Assembly (NCBI RefSeq): GCF_900016645.1
Contig: NZ_CDGJ01000036.1
Reading direction: 5' to 3' (one strand)
DNA from: Acididesulfobacillus acetoxydans
GTDB lineage: Bacteria; Bacillota; Desulfitobacteriia; Desulfitobacteriales; Desulfitobacteriaceae
DNA: 64,000 nt
Shown here: positions 9,124-18,255 of the stretch, piece after piece
Layout: the number at the start of each line of letters is the position of its first letter
Position numbering within the stretch: position 1 is the stretch's first letter
The notes under the pieces: generated by a model
The model's database searches: none
Seen by the model: the letters and a program-made list of their open reading frames with translations, nothing else
What the model was told of the DNA's origin: nothing
Made by a program: the position numbers and the translations under genes

Positions 9124-10326
9124 TTAGGCGGTGTACCGGCTGGGTTGGGGTGTGATGCGGTAGGCGGAAAAAGCTTTGGTCATGGCTTCGATAGCACCTT
9201 CGACGACTTCAGTCGGGTAAGTCACACAAATTCGCACATACCCCTTGCCTTCCTCCCCGAAGCCGCTGCCGGGGGAGACGACCACTTCCGCCTTGTCCAG
9301 CAGGAAGTGAGTGAATGTATCTCCGTCCATCCCTTGAGGAGCGGGAACCCATAAGTAGACTGTGGCTTCGGGAACCGCCAGGTCCCAGCCGTAAGAATTG
9401 AAGAAGCCGCTGAGCAGGGTCAGCCTCCTTTGGTATTCCCGGTTGTCGCGTTGAAAGAAACCCGGTCTTAACCCTTGGCGCAGGGCTAGGGCGCCCGCGT
9501 ATTGGATGGGGTTAAAAATACCGGCGTTGATGTGAGTTTCGATGATTTTTAAGGCACGGATGACTTCCGCATTACCGACGGCCAGCCCCAGGCGCCAACC
9601 GGCCATATGAAAGGCTTTGGAAAAAGTAAAGAATTCCAGGCAGCGCTTTTTGCTTTCCGGTACCATGAGCAGGCTCGGCGCAATCCCCGGGCGGAAAGCG
9701 GTCATGGCGTAGGCGTGATCATTGACTAAGACGATGTCATTTTCCTCGGCAAAATCAAAGGCTTTCTGCCAGAAAGCGAGATCCACCGTAGCTCCGGAAG
9801 GGTTGTGAGGATAGTTGAGAAACATGAGTTTGGCGGCCCGGGCCGTCTCTTGTGGGATATTGTCAAAACGGGGCAAGAAGTCGGGAGCGGTCAGCGGCAT
9901 GGTAAAGGGCGTGGCGCCGGCCAGGAGGGTACCCGTCTTGTAGGTAGGAAACGCGGGATCAGGTACCAACGCGATGTCTCCGGGGTCGAGAAGGGCCTCA
10001 CTCAAATGGGCGATTCCCTCTTTAGAACCAAGCAGCGGCAGAATCTCAGTTTCCGGATCGAGCGTGACGTCATAATAGTGGCGGTACCAGGCTGCGGCCG
10101 CTTGCCGGAGCTGCTTGAGACCGTCGAAATCGGGATAGTGGTGGTTGGCCGGTTCAACCGCTTGTTCCCTCAGGGTTTCAACCATGCCGGGGTTGGTGGG
10201 TCTGTCGGGATCGGACTTCGATAAAATCCAAAGCTTTTTTCCTTGACGTTGCTTTTTCTCGATCAACTCGTCAATTTGGGCGAACAGATACGGTGCCAGG
10301 TGGTCGAGTTTCTGAGCGTGTTTCAT
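9124..10326 (-). CDS. Pyridoxal-phosphate aminotransferase class I/II (LL-diaminopimelate aminotransferase-like)
   Basis: Fold-type I PLP aminotransferase of 400 residues. Features in order: 'YPDFDGLKQLRQAAAAWY' near residue 65, 'LGSKEGIAHL' near 100, 'NYPHNPSGA' near 180, an Asp and Tyr in 'VNDHAYAM', and the Schiff-base Lys in 'FTFSKAFHMAGWRLG' near 245. This is the pattern of the DapL / aspartate-type subgroup of Firmicutes, but specificity within it is not readable from motifs. ATG at 10326 opens the gene; the next gene upstream is divergent. Confidence 0.88.
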   Translation of the reverse strand: MKHAQKLDHLAPYLFAQIDELIEKKQRQGKKLWILSKSDPDRPTNPGMVETLREQAVEPANHHYPDFDGLKQLRQAAAAWYRHYYDVTLDPETEILPLLGSKEGIAHLSEALLDPGDIALVPDPAFPTYKTGTLLAGATPFTMPLTAPDFLPRFDNIPQETARAAKLMFLNYPHNPSGATVDLAFWQKAFDFAEENDIVLVNDHAYAMTAFRPGIAPSLLMVPESKKRCLEFFTFSKAFHMAGWRLGLAVGNAEVIRALKIIETHINAGIFNPIQYAGALALRQGLRPGFFQRDNREYQRRLTLLSGFFNSYGWDLAVPEATVYLWVPAPQGMDGDTFTHFLLDKAEVVVSPGSGFGEEGKGYVRICVTYPTEVVEGAIEAMTKAFSAYRITPQPSRYTA

Positions 10327-10562
10327 CTTAAAACCCCCGCTTTATCGGTAAATTTCGGAGCGCCTTGTGGTTAAGTTTGAAAGTAAGCCGACGGAAGCTA
10401 TGGCTGCTTTTCTGCTCCGTGTTTATTGTTCCCGCTTTGTAAAGATATGTTCTGGTAATTTGTAGCTGAGGTTTTCTATGCATGTTTTCGGCGCCGGCAG
10501 CCAAACTAGATCTTGGGTGTGACGAATCGATAAATGACCGAAACATTGGAGGAGGTTGCAAA

Positions 10563-10985
10563 ATGAAAGTCAGGGACGTAATGTCGGAACAAGTTGAATG
10601 TGTCAGGTCGGATACCCCGATTATCGAGGCGGCCAAGATTATGCAGAAGAGTGATGTCGGCTCGGTCCCGGTCTGTGACAACAAGCGGCTCTTGGGAATT
10701 GTTACGGACCGCGATATTGTAGTACGGGGGATCGCCTCCCATGGCAACCCTATGAGCCTGAATGCCGGACAGGTGATGAGCACGGATGTCGTGACCGTAA
10801 CTCCGGATACAGACGTCCACCAGGCCTCGGCGCTCATGTCCGACCATCAGGTCCGCCGCCTGCCGGTTGTCGAACGCGGGGAAATTTGCGGTATGCTCGC
10901 TTTGGGCGATTTGGCGGTCGAACGCGTGCATGTTGACGAGGCCGGAGAGGCGCTCAGCGATATCTCCCACGGGATTCAGCATTAG
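10563..10985 (+). CDS. CBS-domain pair protein
   Basis: Small cytoplasmic protein of 140 residues made of two CBS motifs ('VRDVMSEQVECVRSDTPIIEAAKIMQKSDVGSVPVCD' region, then 'AGQVMSTDVVTVTPDTDVHQASALMSDHQVRRLPVVE' region), which together bind an adenosine nucleotide. No effector domain is attached, so it is a stand-alone sensor of unknown partner. ATG 10563 follows GGAGGAGGT at 10548-10555. In-frame sequence upstream does not resemble the family. Confidence 0.88.
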   Translation: MKVRDVMSEQVECVRSDTPIIEAAKIMQKSDVGSVPVCDNKRLLGIVTDRDIVVRGIASHGNPMSLNAGQVMSTDVVTVTPDTDVHQASALMSDHQVRRLPVVERGEICGMLALGDLAVERVHVDEAGEALSDISHGIQH

Positions 10986-11422
10986 GGCGCGGCAACGGTA
11001 AGGAACAGCCGAATCAGTTCGGTGCATTGTTCCGGATGCGGAAATAAAACGGCGCCTCAAGGGCCGGAAACGGCGGGCGGCTTTTCAGGCACAGGCCTGG
11101 GAAAGGCGCATAGAAGGAAAGAGAAGCGTTGCTCTGGCAGCGCTTCTCTTTCCTTCTAATGGCAAGTACAAGTTTTCCGCAGGACAAAGAAACTCGGCTG
11201 GGCTGCGCTCGCTCCGGCCGTGCAATCCCGCGCGCGCAGCAGCCGAAATCGTACGAAATCTTACCTCGGCTTGACGGGCGGCGGCCGCGGCGCCGACTCC
11301 GGTTTTTCTGAGGCGTCTTGTCTCTGACGGTTTCTTCCGGGGAGGGGGTTGTGATAGAATGAAATATAGAAACAGAATGGGAAATAGGAGTCCGGAGCAC
11401 AGTTTTTGCAGGGAGGGGAACC
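10986..11422 (+). other. Intergenic region with one long hairpin
   Basis: No gene seen in this 437-base gap. It holds a 17-bp perfect inverted repeat (11112-11128 and 11141-11157, loop 12), which probably terminates the CBS gene, and the leader of the thioesterase gene with AGGGAGGGG at 11411-11419. Confidence 0.6.
11112..11157. terminator. Probable terminator hairpin
   Basis: Arms AGAAGGAAAGAGAAGCG and its exact complement enclose a 12-base loop. The arm ends are rich in T on the plus strand (CTCTTTCCTTCT), so the right arm itself supplies the pyrimidine tract; there is no separate long T run. Confidence 0.55.
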
Positions 11423-11821
11423 ATGATGGATTTACCGTTAGGAATCAAGGGTGAGCGGAGAACCGAAGTCAGTGCGGGTAACACGGCTAAAGCTATGGGC
11501 AGCGGATTGCTTGAGGTTTTTGCGACCCCGGCCATGATAGCCTTGATGGAAGGGGCTGCGGTCCAAGCTCTGGAGCCATATCAGGCATCCAGTGTCGGGA
11601 CGGCCCTTGAGGTAAGGCACCTGGCTGCGACCCCCCTGGGCATGAGGGTACGGGCTGTCGCTCAACTCATCGAGGTGGAGCGGAGACGTCTGGTTTTTTC
11701 AGTTGAGGCTTTCGACGAGGTGGAGAAGATCGGCGAAGGACGTCATGAACGCTTTCTAATCCAAGACGAGGCATTTTTGAAGAAAGTTTACGCCAAAAAC
11801 GCGCCGGGGGAACGCCGGTGA
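11423..11821 (+). CDS. Hotdog-fold thioesterase, FlK-like family
   Basis: Small acyl-CoA thioesterase-like protein of 132 residues. The pattern 'TAKAMGSGLLEVFATPAMIALMEGAAVQAL' near residue 20 and 'VGTALEVRHLAATPLGMRVRA' near 55 is that of the fluoroacetyl-CoA thioesterase (FlK)-like group of hotdog proteins, in which Thr, Glu and His near these positions form the active site. The natural substrate is unlikely to be fluoroacetyl-CoA in this genome. Start is the first of two adjacent ATG codons behind AGGGAGGGG. The next gene follows after 113 bases. Confidence 0.85.
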   Translation: MMDLPLGIKGERRTEVSAGNTAKAMGSGLLEVFATPAMIALMEGAAVQALEPYQASSVGTALEVRHLAATPLGMRVRAVAQLIEVERRRLVFSVEAFDEVEKIGEGRHERFLIQDEAFLKKVYAKNAPGERR

Positions 11822-11934
11822 AGGGGCCGTTCGCCGTTTCTCCGCTTCGCGCAGGGTGCGGGGGGGAGGCGATGATTTTACCTTCTCGGTCTTGTTCGGT
11901 CCGGCGTGGTTAGCTGAAAAGGGGAATCCGAAAA

Positions 11935-12579
11935 ATGAGAGGATATTACACCGTCCCGGAAAAAGGGGTGTGGGAGCAGGTAATTGAAAAGTCCCGCTTC
12001 ATCGGCATTGTTTATCCGGTCGAGGGCTTGGCGGAGGTCGAAGCGGCCAGGCGCGAAGTGCGCGCAGAATATCCCGCGGCCAAGCATTATGTCTATGCTT
12101 ATCGCTTGGCCGAAGGAAAGACGGAAAAAGCCTCGGACGACGGGGAGCCGCAGGGAACGGGCGGGCGGCCGCTCCTTGAGATCCTGCAGTACCGGGAGAT
12201 GTGGAATACCCTGGTGGTGGTCGCGCGTTATTTCGGTGGGATCTTACTGGGCACGGGCGGTCTGACGCGGGCCTACGGCGGAACGGCTAAGGAACTTCTG
12301 ACCAAGACCGGAGTGACACTGCTGACCCCTCATGTCGCTTACCGTCTGAAAATGCCCTACTCATGGTATGAAAACGTAAAGTACCGCCTGCGGGGCCAGG
12401 CCTGGCGGGTCAAAGATGAAATATTCCGGGAGGATGTGGAGTTAGCCGTGTGCGTGCCCCAGGCGGAGGCCGGGCAGTTCGCTGCCTGGCTGGAAGAGTT
12501 TGCGGGGGGGCAGGTTTCGAGCGAGGAAAAGGGTGTCGTCTGGGAAAGGCCTCCCGAAAGCTATGAGCGCAAAGCCTGA
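11935..12579 (+). CDS. YigZ/IMPACT family protein
   Basis: Conserved protein of 214 residues with the UPF0029 (IMPACT) N-terminal domain: 'EKSRFIGIVYPV', 'AKHYVYAYRL', 'SDDGEPQGTGGRPLLEIL' and 'VVARYFGGILLGTGGLTRAYG' are the family hallmarks. A C-terminal EF-G-domain-V-like fold (about residues 140-205) follows. Family members have been linked to translation regulation and to proline-peptide cleavage, but no activity can be inferred here. ATG 11935 is preceded by GAAAAGGGG. Confidence 0.9.
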   Translation: MRGYYTVPEKGVWEQVIEKSRFIGIVYPVEGLAEVEAARREVRAEYPAAKHYVYAYRLAEGKTEKASDDGEPQGTGGRPLLEILQYREMWNTLVVVARYFGGILLGTGGLTRAYGGTAKELLTKTGVTLLTPHVAYRLKMPYSWYENVKYRLRGQAWRVKDEIFREDVELAVCVPQAEAGQFAAWLEEFAGGQVSSEEKGVVWERPPESYERKA

Positions 12580-12682
12580 AGGCCTGCCTCTCTGTTTTGT
12601 GCGGTTTGCCGGCCGGAGTCGACGGAGCCAAGCGGGAGCTTGCCGTGAGACAAGTCTTTACGTCCCGCGCCTGCGCTTCCTT

Positions 12683-13747
12683 TTAGAGGAAGACGCTCAG
12701 GTTGCGCCCCATCTGTTTGGCTTGGTAAAGGGCCTGGTCGGCCCGGGCCAAAAGAGAAGCCGGAGTGTCTGACGGATGCCAGGTCGTGGCCCCGATGCTT
12801 ACGGTTATCGAAAGTTCCTCTCCGGTGGCGGGGTTGAAGATTTTGGTTTGCTCCACTACCTTACGTACCTTTTCACTGATTAGCCGAATGGCTTTTTCAT
12901 TGGTGCCGGGTGTGAGAAGAACGAATTCCTCCCCGCCATAGCGCGCTAAGACGTCCTCTTGACGCAGATTCCTGGTCAGCGTTTGGACGACCGTTTTCAG
13001 AACAAGATCTCCAAAGGGATGGCCGTAGCGGTCGTTGAAAGGTTTGAAGTAGTCGACATCAATGATGAGGAGGCCGAAGGGTCCCTGAGCCCGGCGCCGC
13101 TGTGAGAGGGAAACGTATTCACGCAGACGTTTCTGAAAATAGCGATGGTTATAAATCCCGGTTAGGCCGTCGGTGACGGATTCCTGTTGAACGATTCCGT
13201 AAAGGATGGCATTTTCCAAAGCGGAGGCCGCGTGCCCGGCCACCGTTTCCAAGAAGTCCTTTTGAGCGTTGCTGATTTCCGTCTGACGAATCGCATGAAT
13301 GTTAATGGTACCGATTTTCCGCTGGGCGCTGTGCAAGGGCAGGCAGCAGATCCAGTCCCACGCCTGAAGGGAATGATGCAGACGGTCAGTCTCAAGATAG
13401 TAGGGTTCTCCTGAATGGAGAACCTTAAGAGCAAAGGCCAAATCGAAGTCTGCCGGTAATTGGGGGGACAGGGTGGAGGAGTCAAATACGCCGATCACCC
13501 GGAACGTTTCACTTTTCTCGCGGTAGAGGAGGACGCTGGCCCTGTCGATCGCGATCAGAGAAGAAAAGGCACTGATGATATTGGCGGCGATGACCTGCGG
13601 ATCCAGGGAGGCATTCAAAGCGCGTGCGATGTCCAGCAACACGCGGTTGTGCAGGGTTATCTCCTGAAGTTGGACTTCCAACTCGGAGATTCGGGCTTGC
13701 AGGCGTTCGATGAGCCCGTTCCCGGATCGCTGTTCTGACTCAGACAT
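12683..13747 (-). CDS. GAF-GGDEF diguanylate cyclase
   Basis: Predicted c-di-GMP synthase of 354 residues from ATG 13747 (M-S-E-S-E-Q), which has GGGAGGG nine bases upstream. Order: a short coiled coil (residues 12-35), a GAF sensor domain (about 35-180), then a GGDEF domain (about 190-354). The active-site loop is RYGGEEF, which is competent for catalysis, and an RxxD inhibitory site (RQED) lies exactly five residues before GGEEF, so product inhibition is expected. No transmembrane segment is seen, so it should sense a cytoplasmic small molecule. A longer in-frame start at 13825 lacks support. Confidence 0.9.
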   Translation of the reverse strand: MSESEQRSGNGLIERLQARISELEVQLQEITLHNRVLLDIARALNASLDPQVIAANIISAFSSLIAIDRASVLLYREKSETFRVIGVFDSSTLSPQLPADFDLAFALKVLHSGEPYYLETDRLHHSLQAWDWICCLPLHSAQRKIGTINIHAIRQTEISNAQKDFLETVAGHAASALENAILYGIVQQESVTDGLTGIYNHRYFQKRLREYVSLSQRRRAQGPFGLLIIDVDYFKPFNDRYGHPFGDLVLKTVVQTLTRNLRQEDVLARYGGEEFVLLTPGTNEKAIRLISEKVRKVVEQTKIFNPATGEELSITVSIGATTWHPSDTPASLLARADQALYQAKQMGRNLSVFL

Positions 13748-14026
13748 GTCCTTCGACCCTCCCGGCCATGAGCAGACTAAACTTAGTTTACTATTCGCCT
13801 CAGAACGCCGGAATCCTCTTCCCAAGGTAAGTTTGTCCTGGGAAATCGGTCTTGGCGGTCTAAAGCTTGGGCCAACGTTCAGTTTATGACGAGAAGAAGG
13901 AAAAAACGGCGCTGCCGTCGAATATCGTTGCGAATGCCCTAGGGGTTTTTGCTCGTTGCGGATGACGCCGAAAGGAGCGGGCAGGGCTTGTTGCGGCGCA
14001 AATTTGTCAGGTATGGAGGTTGGGCA

Positions 14027-14788
14027 GTGAAAACGAGTCAGGAGATCATCGGTTTGCGCATTATCAGTATAGCAGACGCTACGGACATGGGGCTGGTTGA
14101 AGAATTGGTTTTGAGTGCCCAGGGCGGTTCATTGGAATTTGTCATTTTGGACCGGCCAAGTGATTATTTCGGGGCCAAAGTCATCGCCTTTGCCGACATC
14201 TTAGGGATAGGGGAATTTGCTCTGACCATTCCCTCTCCTCAAGTGATTCAAGATGTGGCCCACAACACGGCGGCGCAGGAACTGCTGGGCGAGGGTGTAC
14301 GGGTCAAAGCCACTCGGGTTTTGACGAAGACCGGGCAGTTGATCGGAGAGGTAGAGGAAGTGGTTTTCGACGAGAAAGCGGGCAAGATTGCCGCCTGCCT
14401 TTACCGTACGCCGGACGGACAGCATTTAGAAGTCCCGGCGGATCAGATTATCACCTATGGTAAAGACCTGTTAATTGTTGAGGTTCCGCCAGCGGATATT
14501 CCGGCGCGGATCTCGGAGTCAAACTCGGCCGCGGGTAAGGCCGAAGGTTCGGGCAGACCGGCAGAAGATGGGGAAAGTGCCGGTCCGAAGCCGGCGGAAA
14601 AAGAAAGCGGCTTCAATGCCTTTGAACGAAAACAATTGGAGTACTTTCTCGGCAAAACGGTCGAAAAAGATATCGTCTTGGACAACGGTGAAACCTGGGC
14701 TGCCGGGAGAACCATGACTCCGGAGGTTCTCAAGAATATATCCAAACATAAGACTCTGATGGAGATTACGGCTCATTTGCAAAAGTGA
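14027..14788 (+). CDS. PRC-barrel domain protein
   Basis: Cytoplasmic protein of 253 residues with two PRC-barrel modules (about residues 1-75 'SQEIIGLRIISIADATDMGLVEE' and 88-160 'ATRVLTKTGQLIGEVEEVVFDEKAGKIAAC'). A Gly/Glu/Pro-rich linker (about 170-200) and a short C-terminal helical part follow. PRC barrels serve RNA-processing and photosystem/division proteins; no specific role can be inferred. GTG 14027 has GGAGGT six bases upstream, which decides the start against the earlier in-frame codons. The gene ends 14 bases before the convergent permease gene. Confidence 0.82.
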   Translation: MKTSQEIIGLRIISIADATDMGLVEELVLSAQGGSLEFVILDRPSDYFGAKVIAFADILGIGEFALTIPSPQVIQDVAHNTAAQELLGEGVRVKATRVLTKTGQLIGEVEEVVFDEKAGKIAACLYRTPDGQHLEVPADQIITYGKDLLIVEVPPADIPARISESNSAAGKAEGSGRPAEDGESAGPKPAEKESGFNAFERKQLEYFLGKTVEKDIVLDNGETWAAGRTMTPEVLKNISKHKTLMEITAHLQK

Positions 14789-14802
14789 ATAAGGGGCAGT
14801 CT

Positions 14803-15558
14803 TCATCTCAGTACCTGCCAGACCAGCTTGACGGCTACCAGGAGGGACATGGTCAGAAAGACGGGTTTGACAAGGCTGACCCCGCGCCCGACCGCCAAGC
14901 GGGTTCCCAGACGGGAGCCTGTGATCATGGCTAAAGCCATAGGCAGGGCATAAAGGTAAACAATTTTACCCATCCAGGCAAAGAGAAGCAAAGAGGCGAG
15001 GTTACTGGTGAAGTTAAGAACTTTGGCGTTGGCGGAAGCGCTGACGAAATCAAAACCGTAGAGTGCGATGAAGGCGAAAATAAGAAAAGAACCTGTGCCG
15101 GGTCCGAAAAAACCGTCGTAAAACCCCAGGACGAAAGCAAACACAATTCCCAAAGCCGTGCCGGACGGTTTGAGCCCCTGAAAATGGTCCTCCATGCCCA
15201 GATCTTTCCGGACCACCGTGTAAATTCCGACCAAGAGAATCAGAAAGAAGACGATCTTGTTAAGAAAGTCTGTGCCGATATGAAGCACTGACCACACACC
15301 CAGACAAGCCCCAAGAAATGTAAACAAAACTTGCCGTTTGACCAGAGGGAAATAGACTTTGCCCGAGCGGGCAAACGTAAAAGAACTGTTGAAAGAAGCC
15401 GTCGTGGACGCGAATTTGTTTGTGCCCAAGGCCAGTTGCGGCGGTATGCCTGCCAGCAAGAGTGCCGGCAGGCTGATTAGTCCGCCGCCACCGGCGATGG
15501 CATCGACAGTGGCGGCCAAGAAACCGGCCAGACAAACGGTGGCAAGAGTCAGGATCAT
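14803..15558 (-). CDS. TSUP/TauE-SafE family membrane permease
   Basis: Membrane protein of 251 residues from ATG 15558 (M-I-L-T-L-A-T), preceded by AAAGGGG. It has the TSUP pattern: helix 1 'LAGFLAATVDAIAGGGGLISLPALLLAG', conserved 'LGTNKFASTTASFNSSFTFARSGKV', and the central 'GFYDGFFGPGTGSFLIFAFI' motif. Eight hydrophobic segments fit the family. TSUP members export sulfite, sulfoacetate or similar organic sulfonates, but the substrate here is unknown. A much longer frame reaching 15921 is open but its first 120 codons resemble nothing and lack hydrophobic character. Confidence 0.88.
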   Translation of the reverse strand: MILTLATVCLAGFLAATVDAIAGGGGLISLPALLLAGIPPQLALGTNKFASTTASFNSSFTFARSGKVYFPLVKRQVLFTFLGACLGVWSVLHIGTDFLNKIVFFLILLVGIYTVVRKDLGMEDHFQGLKPSGTALGIVFAFVLGFYDGFFGPGTGSFLIFAFIALYGFDFVSASANAKVLNFTSNLASLLLFAWMGKIVYLYALPMALAMITGSRLGTRLAVGRGVSLVKPVFLTMSLLVAVKLVWQVLR

Positions 15559-15975
15559 GGTGGTTCCCCTTTGTCCCTTTCGGGGTGATTCATCCGTATT
15601 CTTTGAAAGCTTGCGGCGGCGACAGTGTCCACAGAGCACTGTGATGTCCGGCTTCTTCTGAACGAGTTCATTGACCCTTAATATTATAACACCTGTTGCG
15701 CAAGAAGAAAGAAGGCTTCCGAAAGAAGCAAGACGCTCAGTTGCCGGGAAAGTAAATCCCGGCAGGCCGTACGGCGGATCCCCAAGCCGCAGCGGCGGGG
15801 AGCCGGCAGAGGATGAAAATTGCCGTGCTGCCGCCAAAGAAATCTTGGTGTAAGGAACCCATCGTGTCAGAAATAACGAGGAGTTTTTGGGATGAGCAGG
15901 GACAGGCGCGGGTGAGGTCATCCCGATGGAGGTCGGAACGCCGCGGCCGTATATGACTCGGTGCGGGAGAGAAAG
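15559..15975 (-). other. Intergenic leader region upstream of the TSUP gene
   Basis: This 417-base gap has no gene. On the minus strand it holds a TATAAT-like box (15681-15690 region) in front of the permease gene and an 8-bp GC hairpin TGCCGGGA/TCCCGGCA around 15737-15760. I compared it with S-box, cobalamin and similar leaders from memory and saw no clear match. Confidence 0.4.
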
Positions 15976-16626
15976 CTATTTAGGGCGGTGTTCAAGGCAG
16001 AAATACTCACAGTGAGCTTGCAGGGTGCAACCTTCGCAAGCCGGTTTGCGCGCGCCGCAGCGGCGCCGGCCGTGCCAGATCAGGCGGTGATGAGTCTGAA
16101 TCCATTGTTCGCGCGGGATCACAGCCTCGAGCTGCCGCTCTGTCTCCTCGACTCGGGTCGATTGTGCCAGGCCCAGGCGGTTTGCCACTCTGAAAACGTG
16201 GGTATCGACCGCCAAAGCAGGTATACCGAAAGCATTGCTGAGTACGACCTTGGCGGTTTTTCGCCCGACGCCGGGCAAGGACATGAGTTCGGGCAAAGTG
16301 CGGGGAACGGCTCCGCCGAATTCTTCCCGCAAGGCCCGGCAGGCCGCCAAAATATTCTTGGCTTTGCTGCGGAAGAGCCCGATTTCTTGGATTTCCGCCT
16401 CCAAGTCCGCTTGGCTCAAGCGCAGAAATTCCGCGGGGGTGCGATGTTGGGCGAACAGCCTTGCCGTCACCTTATTGACCCTTTGATCGGTTGACTGGGC
16501 GCTTAGCACGGTTGCCACGAGGAGTTCGAACGGAGTGGTAAAGTTTAGTTCGCAATGCGCTTGGGGATAGGCTTGGCTGAGAAGTTCCAGAATTACGGCC
16601 ACCTCTGACGGGTTCTTGATGATCAT
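15976..16626 (-). CDS. nth: Endonuclease III
   Basis: DNA glycosylase / AP lyase for oxidised pyrimidines, 216 residues, normal length. Seen: helix-hairpin-helix with catalytic Lys ('LPGVGRKTAKVVL', near residue 115), the essential Asp in 'VDTHVFRVANRLG' near 138, and the C-terminal [4Fe-4S] ligands C-x6-C-x2-C-x5-C ('CGARKPACEGCTLQAHC'). Start ATG 16626. The divergent FAA-hydrolase gene begins about 90 bases away. Confidence 0.96.
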   Translation of the reverse strand: MIIKNPSEVAVILELLSQAYPQAHCELNFTTPFELLVATVLSAQSTDQRVNKVTARLFAQHRTPAEFLRLSQADLEAEIQEIGLFRSKAKNILAACRALREEFGGAVPRTLPELMSLPGVGRKTAKVVLSNAFGIPALAVDTHVFRVANRLGLAQSTRVEETERQLEAVIPREQWIQTHHRLIWHGRRRCGARKPACEGCTLQAHCEYFCLEHRPK

Positions 16627-16717
16627 CGCCTCTTTTATCGCTTGGCTTGGCGCCTGCCGGGTTCCTTCACTTGGGGCGGGCAGGCTGCAAAATGTTGAGA
16701 AAGGATGGAATAATATC

Positions 16718-17473
16718 GTGAAGTATGTGCGCTTTAGGGAGCAAGATCAGGTGAAGTACGGGGTTTTAAGGGGGGATCAAATCGAAGTTTTGGACGGATC
16801 TTTCCTCGCTCCGGGCAGCAGGCCGAACGGTGAAGTTACGGCCTTGGGCAAGGTTTCCCTCTTGGCTCCGGTGCTGCCGGGCAAAGTGGTGTGCGTGGGG
16901 GTGAATTACGCGCAGCACGCCCGGGAGATGAACCACGCCCTTCCCGAAGACCCGGTGCTCTTCTTGAAGCCGCCTTCGGCTCTGCTGGATCCGGAAGCCG
17001 AGATTGAGCGTCCGGCTATGAGCCGACGGGTGGATTACGAGGGGGAACTGGTTGCGGTCATGGGCAGGAAAGTGAGAGAGGCCGCGGAAGAAGAGGCCCT
17101 GGCGGCTGTTTTCGGCTATACCTGCGGCAACGACGTGACCGCCCGCGATTTGCAGCAAAAAGATGGGCAGTGGACTCGGGCCAAGTCTTTTGACACGTTT
17201 TGTCCCATCGGCCCCTGGGTGGTCACGGATTTTGATCCGAAGGCGGCCGCGATCCGGACGTTGCTGAACGGAGAAGTCAAGCAGTCCTCTAATACGCGAC
17301 ACTTTCTCAATCCGCTGCCCAAACTGCTGAGTTTTATTTCCCGGGTCATGACGCTGAACCCGGGAGACATCGTTATGACCGGTACGCCGGAAGGGGTCGG
17401 TCCCATGCGTTCAGGCGATCGGGTGATCGTCCAAATCGAGGGAATCGGTGAGCTGCGAAACCGGGTCAAGTGA
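16718..17473 (+). CDS. Fumarylacetoacetate-hydrolase family protein
   Basis: Member of the FAH / 2-hydroxyhepta-2,4-diene-1,7-dioate isomerase family, 251 residues from GTG 16718 (AGGATGG nine bases upstream). Metal-binding and catalytic region: 'GVNYAQHAREMNH', 'VDYEGELVAVMGR' and 'GYTCGNDVTARDLQQKDGQW', with 'SFDTFCPIGPW' and 'GDIVMTGTPEGVGPM' closing the active site. Family members hydrolyse or decarboxylate oxo-acids such as oxaloacetate or act in aromatic degradation; no choice can be made here. It overlaps the convergent HAD gene by 8 bases at the 3' end. Confidence 0.88.
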   Translation: MKYVRFREQDQVKYGVLRGDQIEVLDGSFLAPGSRPNGEVTALGKVSLLAPVLPGKVVCVGVNYAQHAREMNHALPEDPVLFLKPPSALLDPEAEIERPAMSRRVDYEGELVAVMGRKVREAAEEEALAAVFGYTCGNDVTARDLQQKDGQWTRAKSFDTFCPIGPWVVTDFDPKAAAIRTLLNGEVKQSSNTRHFLNPLPKLLSFISRVMTLNPGDIVMTGTPEGVGPMRSGDRVIVQIEGIGELRNRVK

Positions 17474-18182
17474 AAGCCGGCAGCAGGCGGGCAATTTCGC
17501 CTAAATGTCTGACGACAGCGTCCGGCGGCGTGGCAAAGCAGGCCTGCTGCCTATCCTCCGGATTGTAGAAGATGGTTCGCCAGCCCAAGACCTGGGCGGC
17601 CCGAATGTCATTTACCGGATCATCGCCGATGTAAACGGCTTCATCGGCCCGGCAGCCCGCCAGGCTCAAGGCATAGCGAAAAATCTGCGGCTGGGGTTTG
17701 GGCGAACCGGCACTTTCGGAGAAGACCAGGTAACGGAAATAGCCCCTCAGTCCGCTGGTCTCCAGCTTTGTGTTCTGGGAAGCGCAAAACCCGTTGGTAA
17801 TGAGGCCGAGCGGGTGAGACCGGCTGAGTAAGGTCAGGGTCTCATGTGCCCCTGCCCGAAGATGTGGTTGGCGCGGATAAATGTCCCGGTACAGACGGTC
17901 GGCTTCCCGGGCAAAAGCCGGATCGTCCAAGCCAAAGTGCAGCAGAGTACGGTAATAGCGCTGGAAACGGACGCTTTCGGCATCGAATTCGCCCGCACGG
18001 TATTTGGCCCAGGCCTTTTCATTTTCCCGGTGGTAAATCCCGTGAAATTCCGAGAAGTCCCCCGGCAGTCTCAGTTCACGGTGGACGATGGCCAGAGCGG
18101 CTTCTTGGTTATGGCGGTGATCCCACAAGGTGTCATCAAGGTCAAAAAAGATCACCCGTATGTGGTCAAGTGGCTGGGACAT
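17466..18182 (-). CDS. HAD-superfamily hydrolase, YjjG-like nucleotidase
   Basis: Cytoplasmic phosphatase of 238 residues with all four HAD motifs: I 'FFDLDDTLWDH' (nucleophile Asp near residue 14), II 'LITNGF', III Lys in 'AGSPKPQPQIF', IV 'GDDPVNDIRAA'. The alpha-helical cap after motif I and the overall pattern match the YjjG noncanonical pyrimidine nucleotidase group, which removes phosphate from pyrimidine nucleotides. Substrate assignment stays tentative because HAD phosphatases diverge easily. Its stop region overlaps the 3' end of the FAA gene on the other strand. Confidence 0.85.
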   Translation of the reverse strand: MSQPLDHIRVIFFDLDDTLWDHRHNQEAALAIVHRELRLPGDFSEFHGIYHRENEKAWAKYRAGEFDAESVRFQRYYRTLLHFGLDDPAFAREADRLYRDIYPRQPHLRAGAHETLTLLSRSHPLGLITNGFCASQNTKLETSGLRGYFRYLVFSESAGSPKPQPQIFRYALSLAGCRADEAVYIGDDPVNDIRAAQVLGWRTIFYNPEDRQQACFATPPDAVVRHLGEIARLLPAFT

Positions 18183-18255
18183 TTTCTCCTCCCGCGATCT
18201 TGTGAAATAGACCTTGTTATATAGAATTTGTCAAATAGTGGATGAAGGTGTAAGA

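Noticed and set aside
14803..15921. Long N-terminal extension of the TSUP permease
   Set aside because: The extra 120 codons are hydrophilic and unlike the family; ATG 15558 has a ribosome site and the usual first helix.
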